Assembly (NCBI GenBank): GCA_029532415.1
Contig: JAQOTA010000047.1
Coordinates: 2,232,001 to 2,296,000, forward strand
DNA: 64,000 nt
DNA from: Marasmius tenuissimus
Lineage: Eukaryota; Basidiomycota; Agaricomycetes; Agaricales; Marasmiaceae
Direction: 5' to 3'
The position numbers and the translations under genes are program-made. Below, one piece after another: positions 53,402 to 64,000 of the stretch (its first letter is position 1; every line of letters begins with the position of its first letter). The notes below the pieces were generated by a model. That model had not been told where the DNA came from. It made no database searches and was given only the letters and a program-made list of their open reading frames with translations.

Positions 53402-54630
53402 GAGGATATACCACTTGCACCGTCCACCCCCTCTCGACCACTTACACCACACACCTCCATTTACACCACATGAGGTTCAGATGCACCCGATTTCTCAAGA
53501 TGCACCACCTCGACAATGGGAAATGTGGTGTAAGATGGTAGTTCAAAGTTGCCAATTCAGGAATGTAGCCGAAGCGGAACCAAGGCTCGAGCCTGCTCGC
53601 CTTAAATAGACCCCAGTTCGACAGGGTCCAACGTCTCCCTTTTCCCCCGTCGCCAGCACTCGTCGTGGTGTGAAAAAATCACGTATGTATATATTTTGGC
53701 ATAGATTTTGACCTTGAGCTCATCACTATGCCAAATTGCTGGCAGCATATGGCTATGGTGTTGATCTTAGTTGGTATACTAGTAGTTATTATAGCCATTT
53801 TGCACAATGGTCTATAAATTATCTGCCAAATTCAGTTCGATTATGATTCAATACGATGGCCAACGTTCCTTTAAGTCACTCACCTATACTCGAATGTGGC
53901 GCGCCGCGCGACTGGAAGGTCAAGAACGAGGACCGTTAAGCAACGCCAGTCCCGGATGGCCCGGTAAAGATCAATGTAAGCTCTGAATTATACAGCTATC
54001 ATTATCTACTAGGTTTGAAATGGGCCACGAGTCCGTCCTTTTCACGGAATGCCGCGCTAATATGCGATGGGCATATAGCGTATAAGATGCATCTACATTT
54101 ATGCCTTCTTAGTCCAGCGGGAGCGCGGCTGCCATACTAGTGCTTGCTTAAAGCGTGTTGCGTCAAGTTCAACTCCCCCGCTATACCTCCATGGTTTTTC
54201 TCGAATACCTTTGCAGGCGATCCAAAAGCTTGCAGTATTTTTAAGGTACTAGTATACCTCTGTAATTACCTTCCGTTATACGACAATGACATCTCAGTTG
54301 AAAGTTAGACTAACTTCACTCGCAGCACTGCATTGCTGACAGGCGAGTAATTTTTGGAACTTTGTGATAATCACGCGAAGTAACAGCCCAAGTACATAGA
54401 GACGACTCAGAGAGTTCCCGAAAGGGAAAGTAGGCACGCCGTCGGGCACATCGTCTGATCTATCTCGCCCCACTTTCAGAGACTACTTACACCACCACCG
54501 CCTTCACACGTGGTCTTTTCAGGTGGTGTATCTGGGGAATTCGGGTGCATCTGAGGACCATATGGTGTAAGTAAGGGTGGGTGGTGTATGTGGTCGGGAG
54601 GGGGTGGACGGTGCAAGTTGTCAATCCCGG
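53402..54630. mobile_element. 1229-bp non-autonomous element with long inverted repeats and 8-bp duplication
   Basis: The left arm (from 53402) and the reverse complement of the right arm (to 54630) share ACTTGCACCGTCCACCCCCT, then CGACCAC, TACACCAC, TTACACCA, ATGCACCCGA and ACACCACCT/GCACCACCT over about 120 bp. TTGTGATC flanks both sides (53394-53401 and 54631-54638). An 8-bp duplication suits hAT-type transposition, though the ends are not classical hAT termini. The interior is AT-rich and holds no open frame above chance. Confidence 0.7.
54103..54188 (+). other. tRNA-like Pol III promoter pair, probably not a functional tRNA
   Basis: TAGTCCAGCGG at 54110-54120 fits the A-box consensus and AGTTCAACTCC at 54166-54176 fits the B-box, 45 bp apart. 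The D and T stems do not pair properly and the acceptor ends do not match, so I call it a tRNA-derived relic, for example a SINE-like head, inside the long-TIR element. Confidence 0.3.
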
Positions 54631-54911
54631 TTGTGATCCGCGTTCCTCGATTAGAAAATTACCCAATTGACAGTGGGATAGGCGGCGATCGGGAGTAGAG
54701 CGTTCCAGACGCCCATCCACTGTAGGTCTCCCGACTTAGACTTTTCGCTCGTGCATTCGCAAGCTTGTTGAAACCCATTGATCTTGAAAGCACCGGTCAA
54801 ACAACTGTGATCATAACAAACCGTTTTCCGATGATTAGTCCTCGAAACTTGTATAAGATGTACGGAAGGATTTTGTAGATCAAACCGCAGCCCGCCCCAT
54901 TTACCCAACTC

Positions 54912-56220
54912 TTAGCAGTTATAGATCCTGTAAATGTTAAGACCCATGCACTAATAGGATGGGGCGTAGTCAGTATCAAGCCCTGAGCAAACAAAAACAT
55001 AACCCACTTGGTAATTATCGGCATTGTTAGTTTTGTCACTCGGGGAGAGGTTCCCAACAGTGTTGCAGTAGTAGGCAATGTCTCCCGTGTTCGACGTTGC
55101 ATGCGAGAGCTCGTGGAGGATAACACCTCCCTTGCTTGCATTGATATCGTTAATGTTCACTGCAAGGATAGAGCATAAGGTTCCTTCGATAACAAGTCAA
55201 GGAAGCGGCGATCTACGCACTACTGCAAATTTGTGGAGTATCAGGCAAGCCCCAGAATCCTTCACAGGTGTAGATCTACGGTGTCGAATAATCGATCAGT
55301 ACGTCAATTCATAAGAAAGAGACGAGTTGCAGAACTCACATCGCTACTGATAATATTTCCCTGGCCATCATAAGTAAGGAGAGTGTAGGCCGTAGCCCTC
55401 GAACAAATGTTCGCTGGGTCCGAGTTACAGAAAATCTGCCTAGTGCCAGAGGACGCCAAATCCCCAGCAATGATGTCAAACCTATACCATACCGTATCGT
55501 GGTCGGCTCCTCCAAAGAACTTGTTCCAGGTGTCCGAGTTCGGGTGACTCCTGATGTCGGTAGCAGCACCTCCAGCCAATGACCTCGCGGAGCTGAGGGA
55601 GTCCCTCAAGATTTGCGCACGTCCGGTATCACCACACGATATAGTCGATAATGACGCAGTCGGGGCAACGAGGGAACGGAACGAGACGTCGTCCTTGACT
55701 TCAACGCTGACGGGGTCAGCGTCGACGACGAGAGGGAGCTCGCCTGGGGTGGACGTTTGGAAGATGGCGGTGGGTGTGAAGGTATATTTGCCAGTGCCGT
55801 GAGGCTCGAAGTTGTATATATTGGAGACGGTGTGGTTGACGGCGACGGATTGACCAGCAGGAATGGTCACCCAGTTGGCGTCATTGCTGAGGTCGGGAGT
55901 GACCTATTCCCAGAGAGTCAGAGCTTAGAAGGAACCTACAACACAATGAAACGTGGATCACGTACAAAAGCACCAGTGAAGGAGACCTGCTGGTTGTCCT
56001 TAGTCACGGAAAATGACCCGGTAGGTTGGTCGTCCAAAATGTTGTCGCTGGCAATGACTTTGATGTCCTTGTCCGTTGGGTTCGACACGACTGCGGTGAG
56101 GACGATGTCGTCAATCGAACCGACAGTCGAAGATACTGCGCTAACGGAGACCTTTAGGTCACCGGAAGTAAGGCCGAGAGCGAGCGTGGCGAAACTGAGG
56201 AGAGCAGCGGTACGGAGCAT
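54912..56220 (-). CDS. M35 (deuterolysin-type) zinc metallopeptidase 1 (354 aa, secreted)
   Basis: Exons 56220-55966, 55903-55340, 55275-55221, 55159-55008 and 54950-54912 with GT-AG introns of 62, 64, 61 and 57 nt. A signal peptide (MLRTAALLSFATLALGLTSG) and a propeptide-like region with IPAGQSVAVNHTVSN precede the catalytic domain. The zinc site is HELSHA (His307, Glu308, His311) with Asp318 in NTGDIAYY, the aspzincin arrangement of family M35. The last exon encodes CMGLNIYRIYNC, a typical C-terminus of the family. It is a secreted endopeptidase, often cutting before Lys in the fungal peptidyl-Lys branch; specificity here is not determinable. A tandem copy lies upstream at 58459-59770. Confidence 0.9.
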
Positions 56221-56335
56221 GGCAACGGAGTTAAGCAGAGAGTAGAAGAGAGTAGTGAGAGAGCACCAAAACCAAAACCGAACGTACAGTTGGGCCGGGT
56301 GGTGGTGAGTTCTTTCTCCCGCGTTCCAAACAGTC

Positions 56336-56341
56336 TTTATA
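56336..56341 (-). promoter_or_regulatory. Probable TATA box of M35 gene 1
   Basis: TATAAA on the minus strand about 116-121 bp upstream of the ATG; gene 2 has the same element at the same distance. Confidence 0.5.
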
Positions 56342-58458
56342 CTGCTCAACTCTTCTATAAGGTACGCTTTAGTATGCGGCTCCAGTCTGAAGAAGCATAC
56401 CACGAGTTCCCGATTTTTGTTCCATTCTAATTTGTACCGTAACCCTCTATTGCTCGGAGCGGGTAGTCATCACCCTCTTGACGGCGATCAGGAGGTTAGT
56501 GTGCACATCTATTCGAAACCACATGGAGGAGGAGAATGCCTGATCGTAAAATACCATCTGGTTAGTGGGTTTGAAGAGTGCATCATGACGGAGGTCGGAG
56601 ATATATACCTTGTAACCTTCAACAAAAATAGACTCTATGCAATCACGATGTGAACGCACAATACGATGGGCCGCAATTTATCGTCCATCACGATCATGAA
56701 CGAGAAATGAGCGCCGGAATACAAGCATCGACATAGTGATATTGGATGTCTCTTTTATTCACTTGTCGCGTTCCACGGTCTTCATTGTTCGAATCCTCGC
56801 TTTAGAAGTTGGCCCAAGCACAAACCGATGAGAGGTGTTCCCGATATTCAAGGCGCGCCGTGGCCATTATTGTTATTCTCCGCTGCCGACTGAACATGGA
56901 GAACGTGCGCGTGAAGCATTCGAGAAGCATATATTACCCTATCTGATCCTGATCTTTATCTGCAACCCAATAACTGCACTCACGAGGACACGTTTGGAAC
57001 GGGAAGACTTACATACCACCCGATCTTCGACGATATAGAGTTTCATTTGAGTATGAGTGGAAGCAATAAACCCAAATCCAGAACCTCTGAGTCTCTATGC
57101 AAAAGGCCGAGGTACCCTATCTCAACAAATAACATCCACAACACGAGATGTTATTATGCAAGTTGTTGATGTGGACGGGGCGCAGTATCAGTATGGCATT
57201 CCGACGTCGAGAGTTGTGTGTGCTCAAGCGCTCACCTCAAACCATAGGTCTCAAACACGGGAGTTTTTCCATTGACATCAACATCACAGGTCTTGATCTC
57301 ATACTGACATTCATGGGTTAGTCGCTTGGCTCTGTCGAGGTAGCATAGAAACAAAGTCTGTAGTTTGCCCGGTCTGGAGGCGGAACTAGAACCTAAAGGG
57401 GCGTGAGCCTAGGTAAGCAACGAGCATAGTATGAGCAAAGTAGAATGAACCTGTGATGGGGAGCCCAGAATTGTTTGCTGGCGGTATTTTGCGATCGCAG
57501 TCTTGAAGATTGCTTGAAGAGTTTTTTCCGATATGGTGGTACGGAAGAAAGGGTGTTACGTATTAGACGCTTGCGCTACTGTCATGACGGTACATTCGTC
57601 ACTGATCGCAAGTTCCTTGACAATCCCTGAACCCCAGCGAGCAATCCTTCGTACAAACGCCCCGAGCAACACGAATCCACAAACGTGAGTAGTAAGCTGC
57701 GTGAATAAACAGCTAAAAGGTGAGGATATATCATATCACTTTCGCAGAAGAGGGAATAAACATTGATGCGACTGTGCTCAGGATAAGGCACGCGTTCTAT
57801 AATATCTTTCATTCTGGGCTGGTTTTTTTCTTTTAGTACTTCAATATGTAGTTGGGGTGAAAGGAGGCCGAGAGACTCGTGAGATATGCATAATGCCAGA
57901 TATGTACACGGGGACTTGCTCGAGGGGAGCATTCTTCGATCGGAAACCTCGTGCTGAGGGAGCGAGGAGGACAATGAGCCAGTGTGGATTATTGACTTTG
58001 ATTGGGGCGGGGGGAAAAAGAAAGCACTCTGTCCGGATGCAATTCTCAGTACGATGGACTCAGGGCTGGGAACGAGTTTACGATCAAAATGAGGAAAAAA
58101 ATTCGAGATGATGAGCGTAATTTAGGTGGATTGAGATTGGGAGAGGGTCAGGACTGAGGACATGCTCCAGATCTAGAGTTGAAGTAGGAAATGAGGCGGT
58201 GGTGGTCGCGTTCCAAGGCTGAGCAATGAGTACCATGACAAAACGGATGAGATATGCGGTCCGGCCGGGACTTTTTCAGAACGACAGTGTCAGCTGAGTG
58301 CCCGTCCGGAAGTTATCTTCACATGCTCGTCCTCATAAAAGTACCGGTGAAGTACAATTGTGAATGCAACAGACCCTCTTTCTCGGTGACCAGCCTCGAA
58401 TCTTGTACAAGCTATACTGAAAGACTTTGTAAAGTCAACCGTTCCATTCCCTCAACTT
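56342..58458. repeat. Upstream half of the M35 segmental duplication
   Basis: Matches the DNA upstream of M35 gene 2 (59893 to about 61190). Examples: ATCTGGTTAGTGGG followed by GCATCATGACGGAGGTCGGA at about 56560-56600 and again near 60095-60145, and GGTGGTGGTCGCGT at 58198 and 61145. Minus-strand open frames such as 56447-56659 are partly conserved between the copies, so a degenerate or unrecognised gene may be present; I cannot name it. Confidence 0.55.
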
Positions 58459-59770
58459 CTAGCAGTTATAGATCCTGTAGATATTGAGAGCCATGCACTA
58501 ATGGGAAAGAAAGTAATCAGCGTTGAGTTTCGAACGAACAAACAAAAATCAAAAGAACCCGCCTGGTAATTATCGGCATTGTTGGTCTTATCATTTGCGT
58601 TTAGGTTTCCGACAGTGTTACAGTAGTACGCAATGTCTCCGGTTCCCGCAGTTGCATGCGAGAGCTCGTGAAGAATGACACCTCCCTTGCTGGCGTTGAT
58701 ATCGTTGATGTTCACTGCAAGAATAGAGCGTAAGGATCCTTCGATAATAAGCCAAGGATGCAGCGATCTACTCACTGCTGCAAATTTGTGGAGTAGTAGG
58801 CAAGCCCCAGAAACTTTCACAAGTGTATATCTACAATGTCGGATGATCGATCAGTACGTTGATTCATTGAAAAAAAAAGCAAGTCCCAGAACTCACATCA
58901 CTGCTGGTAATTCTTCCTTGTCCATCGTAAGAAAGGAGAGTGTAGGCCGTAGCCCTCGAACAAATGTTCGCTGGGTCCGAGTTACAGAAAATTTTCCTTG
59001 TACCAGAGGACGCCAAATCCCCAGCAATAATATCGAACCTATACCACACCGTATCATGGTTGGCTCCCTTGAAGAATTTATTCCAAGTAGCCGAATTCGG
59101 GTGACTTCTGATATCGGTAGCAGCACCTCCAGCCAACGACCTCGCGGAGCTGAGAGAATCCCTTAATGTTTGCGCACGTCCAGCATTACCACACGAGATG
59201 GTTGATAGCGACGCAGTCGGGGCAACGAGGGAACGGAACGAGACGTCGTCCTTGACTTCAATGCTGATGGGGTCAGCGTCGACGACGAGAGGGAGCTCGC
59301 CTGGGGCGGAGGTTTGGAAGACGGCGGTGGGGGTGAAGGTATATTTGCCAGTACCGTGAGGTTCGAAGTTGTATAAGTTGGAGACAGTGTGGTTGACGGC
59401 AACGGATTGACCAGCAGGGATGGTCACCCAGTTGGCGTCGTTGCTGAGGTCGGGAGTGACCTATACTCGGAGAGTTAGAAGAAACATACAACACGGTGAA
59501 CGATGGATCACGTACAAAAGCACCAGTAAAAGAGACCTGCTGGTCGTCCTTAGTGATAGAGAATGAGCCGGTAGGTTGGTCGTCCAAGATGTTGTCGCTA
59601 GCGATGACTTTGATATCTTTGTCCGTAGGGTTCGACACGACTGCGGTGAGGACGATGTCGTCAATCGAGCTGACAGACGAAGATACTGCGTTGACGGAGA
59701 CCTTTAGGTCACCGGCAGTAAGACCGAGAGCGAGCGTAGCGAAACTGAGGAGAACAGCGGTGCGGAACAT
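58459..59770 (-). CDS. M35 (deuterolysin-type) zinc metallopeptidase 2 (354 aa, secreted)
   Basis: Tandem paralogue of gene 1 with the same five-exon structure: 59770-59516, 59460-58897, 58830-58776, 58714-58563 and 58497-58459. Signal peptide MFRTAVLLSFATLALGLTAG; zinc motif HELSHATAGTGDIAYYC; last exon CMALNIYRIYNC-like. The fourth intron has a GC donor (TACCAG|GCGGGT) where gene 1 has a GT donor (TACCAA|GTGGGT). No frameshift or nonsense codon is seen, and active-site residues are kept. Expected to be secreted and to cleave extracellular protein together with gene 1. The start ATG aligns with gene 1 and is preceded by a TATA box about 120 bp upstream. Confidence 0.9.
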
Positions 59771-59886
59771 GGCAACGGAGTTGAGCAGAGAGTAGAAGAG
59801 AGTAGTGAGAGAGCACCAAAAACCAAAACCGAGCGTAGAGTTGGGCCGGATGGTGGTGAACTCTTTCCCCTGCACTCCGAGTGGTT

Positions 59887-59892
59887 TTTATA
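59887..59892 (-). promoter_or_regulatory. Probable TATA box of M35 gene 2
   Basis: TATAAA on the minus strand, about 117-122 bp before the ATG at 59770, mirroring gene 1. Confidence 0.5.
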
Positions 59893-61357
59893 CCTGCCCG
59901 CTTCTTCTATTTGGTATACTTTAGTACGCTACAGTCCCAAGGAACATACTTACCACAAGCCCTCGATGTTCTACCGTACCCCAATCTTCTCTTGCTCGGG
60001 GCGGGAAGTCTTCACTTTCAACGGCAATCAATGGGACAGCGTGCACATCTCTTCATAACCACATGGACTCGTCAAAATTCCTGATCATATAACAACATCT
60101 GGTTAGTGGGGCTGAAGAGGGCATCATGACGGAGGTCGGAGATACATACCTTGTTACTTTAGAGCCCCTTTAACGAAAATAGACTGTATGCGACTACGCT
60201 GTAAAAGCACAACATGGTACGCCACAATCCAGGGTCCATCATGATCATGCGCGAGCATTAAGCACCGGAATTTTCCATAAAGTACTAACTCTTCTGTTCG
60301 CTTGTCGAGTTCCACTCACTCTATGTAGTTTGGCTTAGGCCAAAACCATCAAAGTGTGTTCCTGATATCCAAGGCGCGCCGTGTCCACCATCTAAACTCA
60401 CTTGTGCCGACTGAGCACAGAAGCGGCATTCATTCACTCTATCTGATCTTGATTTCATCTGCAAACTATTAAGTACGTCCGCCGGGACAAATTTGGAAGG
60501 GTGAGACGTACATACCACAGTCTTACTATGACTCGTTCTTTGGCGATTAGAGTTGAATTTCTCAAAACAATGAACCCAAATCTGGAACCTCGCACTATGC
60601 AGAACATCCAGCTACCGCTATAGCTTTACGCAGGATCCCATGATAGAAGTTGTACTATCGTCACGGTGGTTCTGTGGGGCGCAGTACCAATGTAGCATTG
60701 CAACTGCAACAGTTGTGCGTACTTGCCTTTAACCATGGGTATTAGACACATGGGGTTTCGAGTTTTCAATTTGCCATCGCCATCGCCATCACAGGTCTGA
60801 ATTCCCGCACTAGCGTTCATGGGGTAGTCGCTTGACTCCGTCGAGGCTACAGGAACAAGTCTGTAGTTTGCTCGTCTCATTCGGCTTCAAGTCAATGTTC
60901 GCTAAATGGTCGATTCTCCTCAGCAAATACTTGCCAGTACTTACGCCGAGCATCCTCTGTCATGGGGGGAGCCTAGGCGCAGGTGGCCCCAAGGCATCAA
61001 CAAAGCGTAGAGTGCAAAGACAATAGGAGCATTTGACATCTAGGCAGCATCTGGGCAAAGTGCCAGCACCCGCTCTGCCACACCCTACATTTTGAGGTCC
61101 TTTCCGGTTTGATGAGAGAAGGGGAGTTGAAGCAGGAAATGAGATGGTGGTGGTCGCGTGGCAAGGTTTGAGTGCGATGACAAAGATGACGGACTGGCGG
61201 AATGGCAGAGCTAAGCGCCCGCCCTGAATTGAAATTTAGCTTCGCACCACCATCACGAGTGAGCCCACGATTTGCTTTTTCTGCCTAGACTGATATTGAT
61301 GACATCTTTTGGCTGACTGCATTAGAATCAGGCCAACAACTATTCTATAACGCTCGA
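59893..61357. repeat. Second copy of the duplicated upstream segment; 5' flank of the F-box gene
   Basis: Homologous to 56342 to about 58230 with several deletions (the copy is about 600 bp shorter). GGCGCGCCGTG appears at 56855 and 60373 as a landmark. No intact gene is supported. The final 150 bp is unique and should contain the promoter of the F-box gene at 61358. Confidence 0.5.
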
Positions 61358-63151
61358 ATGGCGATGGACGAACAGGCTCAAGGATCGGAAGGTTTCGCTG
61401 CAGAACAAGCGACACCGAGTCTAAGCCCGCCAGACTCGACTTGTTCTAGCTGCAATTTCGACTTCGAGGTCTCTATAGGTCGGATTAGAGGACCTTCGGA
61501 CAAGATGTACGCGACTTACGCTGAAGGAAACGCATATCCTCCGTTGAAAGCCGAGTCAGCCTATAAGGCTGTGATAGTGGAGGCAAACGCGCAGATGGCG
61601 TCAATAGACGACAAGCTCGAGCGTATAAAGTTAATGATACTCTCGCTGGAGCAGGAGAGGGCTAGGATTTCCGGTATCGTTGGAAAATACCAACGCATGC
61701 TGCGCCCGATTCACAAATTACCGACCGAACTCCTAACGAGAATATTCGTGTTCTCCTTGGATATTAAGGTTGTACGCGACTGGGCAGGTCTTCCCATCCA
61801 ACCTCCGTCTTCCCTGGATACCTCTCAGCAACCTTGGGTACTATCCCAGGTTTGTCGGTCATGGCGGAAGCTGGCGTCGAGTATCCCCGCGTTATGGTGT
61901 TTCGTTTCGTTTTCATTCGACTACCCTGGTGAAAGAGACCCCTCGGTGGAGTTGTTACATTCCCAAAGCTTTCGCTTGCAACTACAGCTTAGCCGCTGTG
62001 GGTATTACCCTATCGAAGTTATCACCTCCAACTCTCCGAAATCTCCCTCCGTGGATCTACTCCTTCCCCCGCTATGTTTTCATTCCCCCAAATGGAGAAA
62101 CTTGCGTATCTCTTTGAACGGCCAAGGGGTTTTGCCTCGCATGGCTTCTATAACAGGCCGGCTTCAGTCGTTGTTGTCATTGCACATCAAGTTCATCGGT
62201 CCACTGCTCTCCGACTTCGATTGCTTCCAGTTCGCTCCACAGCTCGATACACTCGTGTTCTCGGCTCTCCCCAGTGTGGTGGGCACTGAATTTCCGAATG
62301 CTGGTCGATTGAAGTTGCCGTATCACCAGATAACGCAGTACCAGTGGTACGATGAAGAGTACGGAGACGCCGTGACAGAGCGAGACAATATGCACAGGTT
62401 TATGCGCCGTACTCTTCTTCTTCTCCCCAACCTCAGGTTCTGTCGACTCTCCCTTCGACCAAGGCCACCCAGGCCCGCCGTTGTAGTACCCCAAGTCCCT
62501 GGTATTCTGCAGCGTCGTACGAAGGTGACTCTCAAGCATTTGGTCGAGTTGGATCTCGTATCCATCGATGGCCAGTCTGGGATTCTTTCTGTCCTTCCCG
62601 AGTTCGTCGCTCCGTCTTTAAGGAAGTTAAGCACTTTCTCAGCCGGACCGGACCATACGTCCCTGGCCAAGATCCTTGCGCATCCCGCGCAGAGTCTGAC
62701 GTTCCTGTGGATTGAGCAGGTCGAGATGTCTCCGGATAGTTTTCATGCGCTCCTTTTGCCCCTTGTGTCTGTAGAAGACCTATCGTTCGGTGTACTAGGT
62801 GGTATAACGGATGAATATTTGTCTATCCTCCGTCCTACGTATCCGAACTCTGGGGATTTCGTCGTCGTTCCTGAACTTCGGAATTTGACTTTACTTCCCA
62901 GTGTGGGTTCCCAATCGACCTATAGCGAGGAGAATCTCATGGGTGTTTTGGAGGCTAGACGGAGGGGTGGGGTACATATGGATTCTACTACTACTGGTAG
63001 TACCGAGGCGGGATCTCCGGATAACAGATGCTTGGAATCTGTGTTCCTGGACAGGCCGGCAGAATGCGAGCGTTTGGAATCACTTCGTGCTGAGGGCTTG
63101 TCGGTCGATGTGTGGAGAATGGGTGGTGCCGGTGAGGTCGAAGGACTGTGA
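61358..63151 (+). CDS. Coiled-coil/F-box protein with LRR-like C-terminus (597 aa)
   Basis: Intronless paralogue of 51352-53121. Cys pair CSSCNFDF at 29-36, coiled coil at about 70-112 (EANAQMASIDDKLERIKLMI), F-box with MLRPIHKLPTELLTRIFVFS at about 114-133, VCRSWRKLA at about 165-173, then LRR-like repeats (LRISLNGQGVLPRM, LLSLHIKFIGPLLSDFDCFQ). C-terminal conserved words are VEMSPDSFHALLLPL, EDLSFGVLGGITDEYLSIL and ERLESLRAEGLSVDVWRM. Likely an SCF substrate receptor in cytosol or nucleus. First Met used; the second (MDEQ) is two codons later. No lesion. Confidence 0.87.
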   Translation: MAMDEQAQGSEGFAAEQATPSLSPPDSTCSSCNFDFEVSIGRIRGPSDKMYATYAEGNAYPPLKAESAYKAVIVEANAQMASIDDKLERIKLMILSLEQERARISGIVGKYQRMLRPIHKLPTELLTRIFVFSLDIKVVRDWAGLPIQPPSSLDTSQQPWVLSQVCRSWRKLASSIPALWCFVSFSFDYPGERDPSVELLHSQSFRLQLQLSRCGYYPIEVITSNSPKSPSVDLLLPPLCFHSPKWRNLRISLNGQGVLPRMASITGRLQSLLSLHIKFIGPLLSDFDCFQFAPQLDTLVFSALPSVVGTEFPNAGRLKLPYHQITQYQWYDEEYGDAVTERDNMHRFMRRTLLLLPNLRFCRLSLRPRPPRPAVVVPQVPGILQRRTKVTLKHLVELDLVSIDGQSGILSVLPEFVAPSLRKLSTFSAGPDHTSLAKILAHPAQSLTFLWIEQVEMSPDSFHALLLPLVSVEDLSFGVLGGITDEYLSILRPTYPNSGDFVVVPELRNLTLLPSVGSQSTYSEENLMGVLEARRRGGVHMDSTTTGSTEAGSPDNRCLESVFLDRPAECERLESLRAEGLSVDVWRMGGAGEVEGL

Positions 63152-63767
63152 AGAGTTGGATCCGGAATAAGGTTGTGGTACGACTTTGACTTGGCCCCTA
63201 TGACGTGTCTCGCCTGCTGATACACCCTTCAATGGACTAGACACAACGAGAACAAGACGTACGTAGCCTACAGGTCGCATCATCTATCCTACTATTTCCC
63301 TGTCCGTGCCAGTTTTCCCCGGTCGGTTCGTGATTATTCGCCACCCTCTCTAAAATGGAAGTGAAAGTGTTGAAAGCAAGAATGGAAGACAGCACTTAGC
63401 GTACGTACATGTGATTGGGATGCATCTTATGCAATCTGCCTGATAGTTTGGCCAAAGAGTCCAGACTTGATCATGACGGTCGTGGTGGAGGGGCGTGGGA
63501 ATGATCTGCTGTCAATCTCACGTGCCCGGGCCATCAGGGCCGTGTAACTCCGAATCAAAATCCCAAGCTTGTCCTCCGACCACGACGAGGACGATGCTCT
63601 GCTCGTCATTTGCAACAGTAAGCTCCTTCATTTCTCGAGTTTCTCGTTCTAATCGGTCTCTGTAGCCGTTATAACTCTCTCCAACACATAGAAGTGACCA
63701 GAAAGTATCTATGAACACCTCTTACTGACAGCTCGGTCATTAAAAAATTCTCTACGTGGACGTATCG
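63152..63767. other. Intergenic region before the right-end gene
   Basis: Minus-strand frames of 60-66 codons show no motif. The region probably holds the terminator of the F-box gene and the promoter of the gene starting at 63768. Confidence 0.35.
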
Positions 63768-64000
63768 ATGGATGAAAGGCGGAATATTGCTCTTGCCTGT
63801 AGATTCAGTGAGTCATTTTAGTGTGTTTTCTGGCTTCAACTTCAACTCTAACCAAACACAGTTCCTTACGACCAATGGCTCGTCACCCACGTCGACACTA
63901 CATGGACAATTTCACAACTGAAGTCATGGTTTATCGCTAAATGCATCTCGACGTCTGGTTCTACAAACTTTTCTGCCAGCTCGTTATCGCTCGCGTTTCC
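63768..64000 (+). CDS. 5' end of an unidentified gene (continues beyond the window)
   Basis: Exon 1 is 63768-63807 (M-D-E-R-R-N-I-A-L-A-C-R-F), then a 54-nt GT-AG intron (GTGAGT...CACAG) to 63861 and exon 2 from 63862 off the right edge. The spliced frame stays open and reads naturally (PYDQWLVTHVDTTWTISQLK...FIAKC). The strand-helix pattern could be the start of a ubiquitin-like fold, but I do not recognise the family. Confidence 0.6.

Noticed and set aside
54103..54188. Functional tRNA gene
   Set aside because: The A and B boxes fit, but the D-stem and T-stem do not pair and the acceptor ends are not complementary.
1..64000. CRISPR array, bacterial operon or phage
   Set aside because: No regularly spaced repeat-spacer array exists; split genes with spliceosomal introns and the protein families present are eukaryotic.

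Overview
The window looks like nuclear DNA of an agaricomycete (mushroom-forming basidiomycete). The evidence is GT-AG introns of about 50-60 nt in most genes, families of NACHT-type STAND NTPases and of coiled-coil/F-box proteins, secreted M35 metallopeptidases, a Ty3/Gypsy chromovirus and a tyrosine-recombinase retroelement. No rRNA, CRISPR array or clear tRNA was seen. The region is accessory in character: tandem and dispersed multigene families, many broken copies, and DNA transposons at several levels of nesting.

Layout. 1-1.2 kb: C-terminal end of NACHT gene A, then (2.3-4.5 kb, minus) wreckage of an unidentified gene family and a tandem repeat. 5.3-7.8 kb: a head-to-head pair of secreted proteins with an aerolysin/ETX-like look; the left one is broken by a 202-bp MITE. 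8-11 kb: an F-box fragment and a second copy of the unidentified family. 13.5-16.2 kb: intact NACHT gene B (836 aa), with an F-box remnant converging on it. 18.1-22.2 kb (minus): a Gag-RT-RNaseH-tyrosine recombinase element. 22.9-25.3 kb: a third copy of the unidentified family. 25.3-34.3 kb: a complete 8973-bp chromovirus with identical 204-bp LTRs and a 5-bp target duplication. 35.6-42.8 kb: a tandem pair of NACHT genes, C (intact, 836 aa) and D (three nonsense codons); D carries a 776-bp insertion in its 3' flank that C lacks.

44.7-46.4 kb: a four-exon coiled-coil protein. 47.7-49.0 kb: a four-exon NADPH-type extended SDR, the most housekeeping-like gene here. 49.5-53.1 kb: an F-box pseudogene interrupted by a TA-flanked MITE, then an intact F-box protein. 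53.4-54.6 kb: a long-TIR element with an 8-bp target duplication. 54.9-59.8 kb: two tandem M35 peptidase genes in a segmental duplication. 61.4-63.2 kb: a second intact F-box protein. 63.8 kb to the end: the first exons of another gene.

The genes do not form a pathway. NACHT proteins are candidate intracellular sensors or regulated-cell-death switches, F-box proteins are substrate receptors for SCF ubiquitin ligases, and the secreted proteins (pore-former-like pair, peptidases) act outside the cell; all are classes that expand by birth and death. The most notable observations are: (i) both retroelements keep one long open frame broken only by TGA codons, the chromovirus three times despite identical LTRs; (ii) the chromovirus polyprotein has a triplicated unknown module before the protease and an SR/RGG/acidic tail after the chromodomain; (iii) the 202-bp MITE carries an intron-like GT...AG cassette in all three copies; (iv) paralogues serve as empty-site controls for several insertions. 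All gene models were spliced by eye, without alignment or database support.
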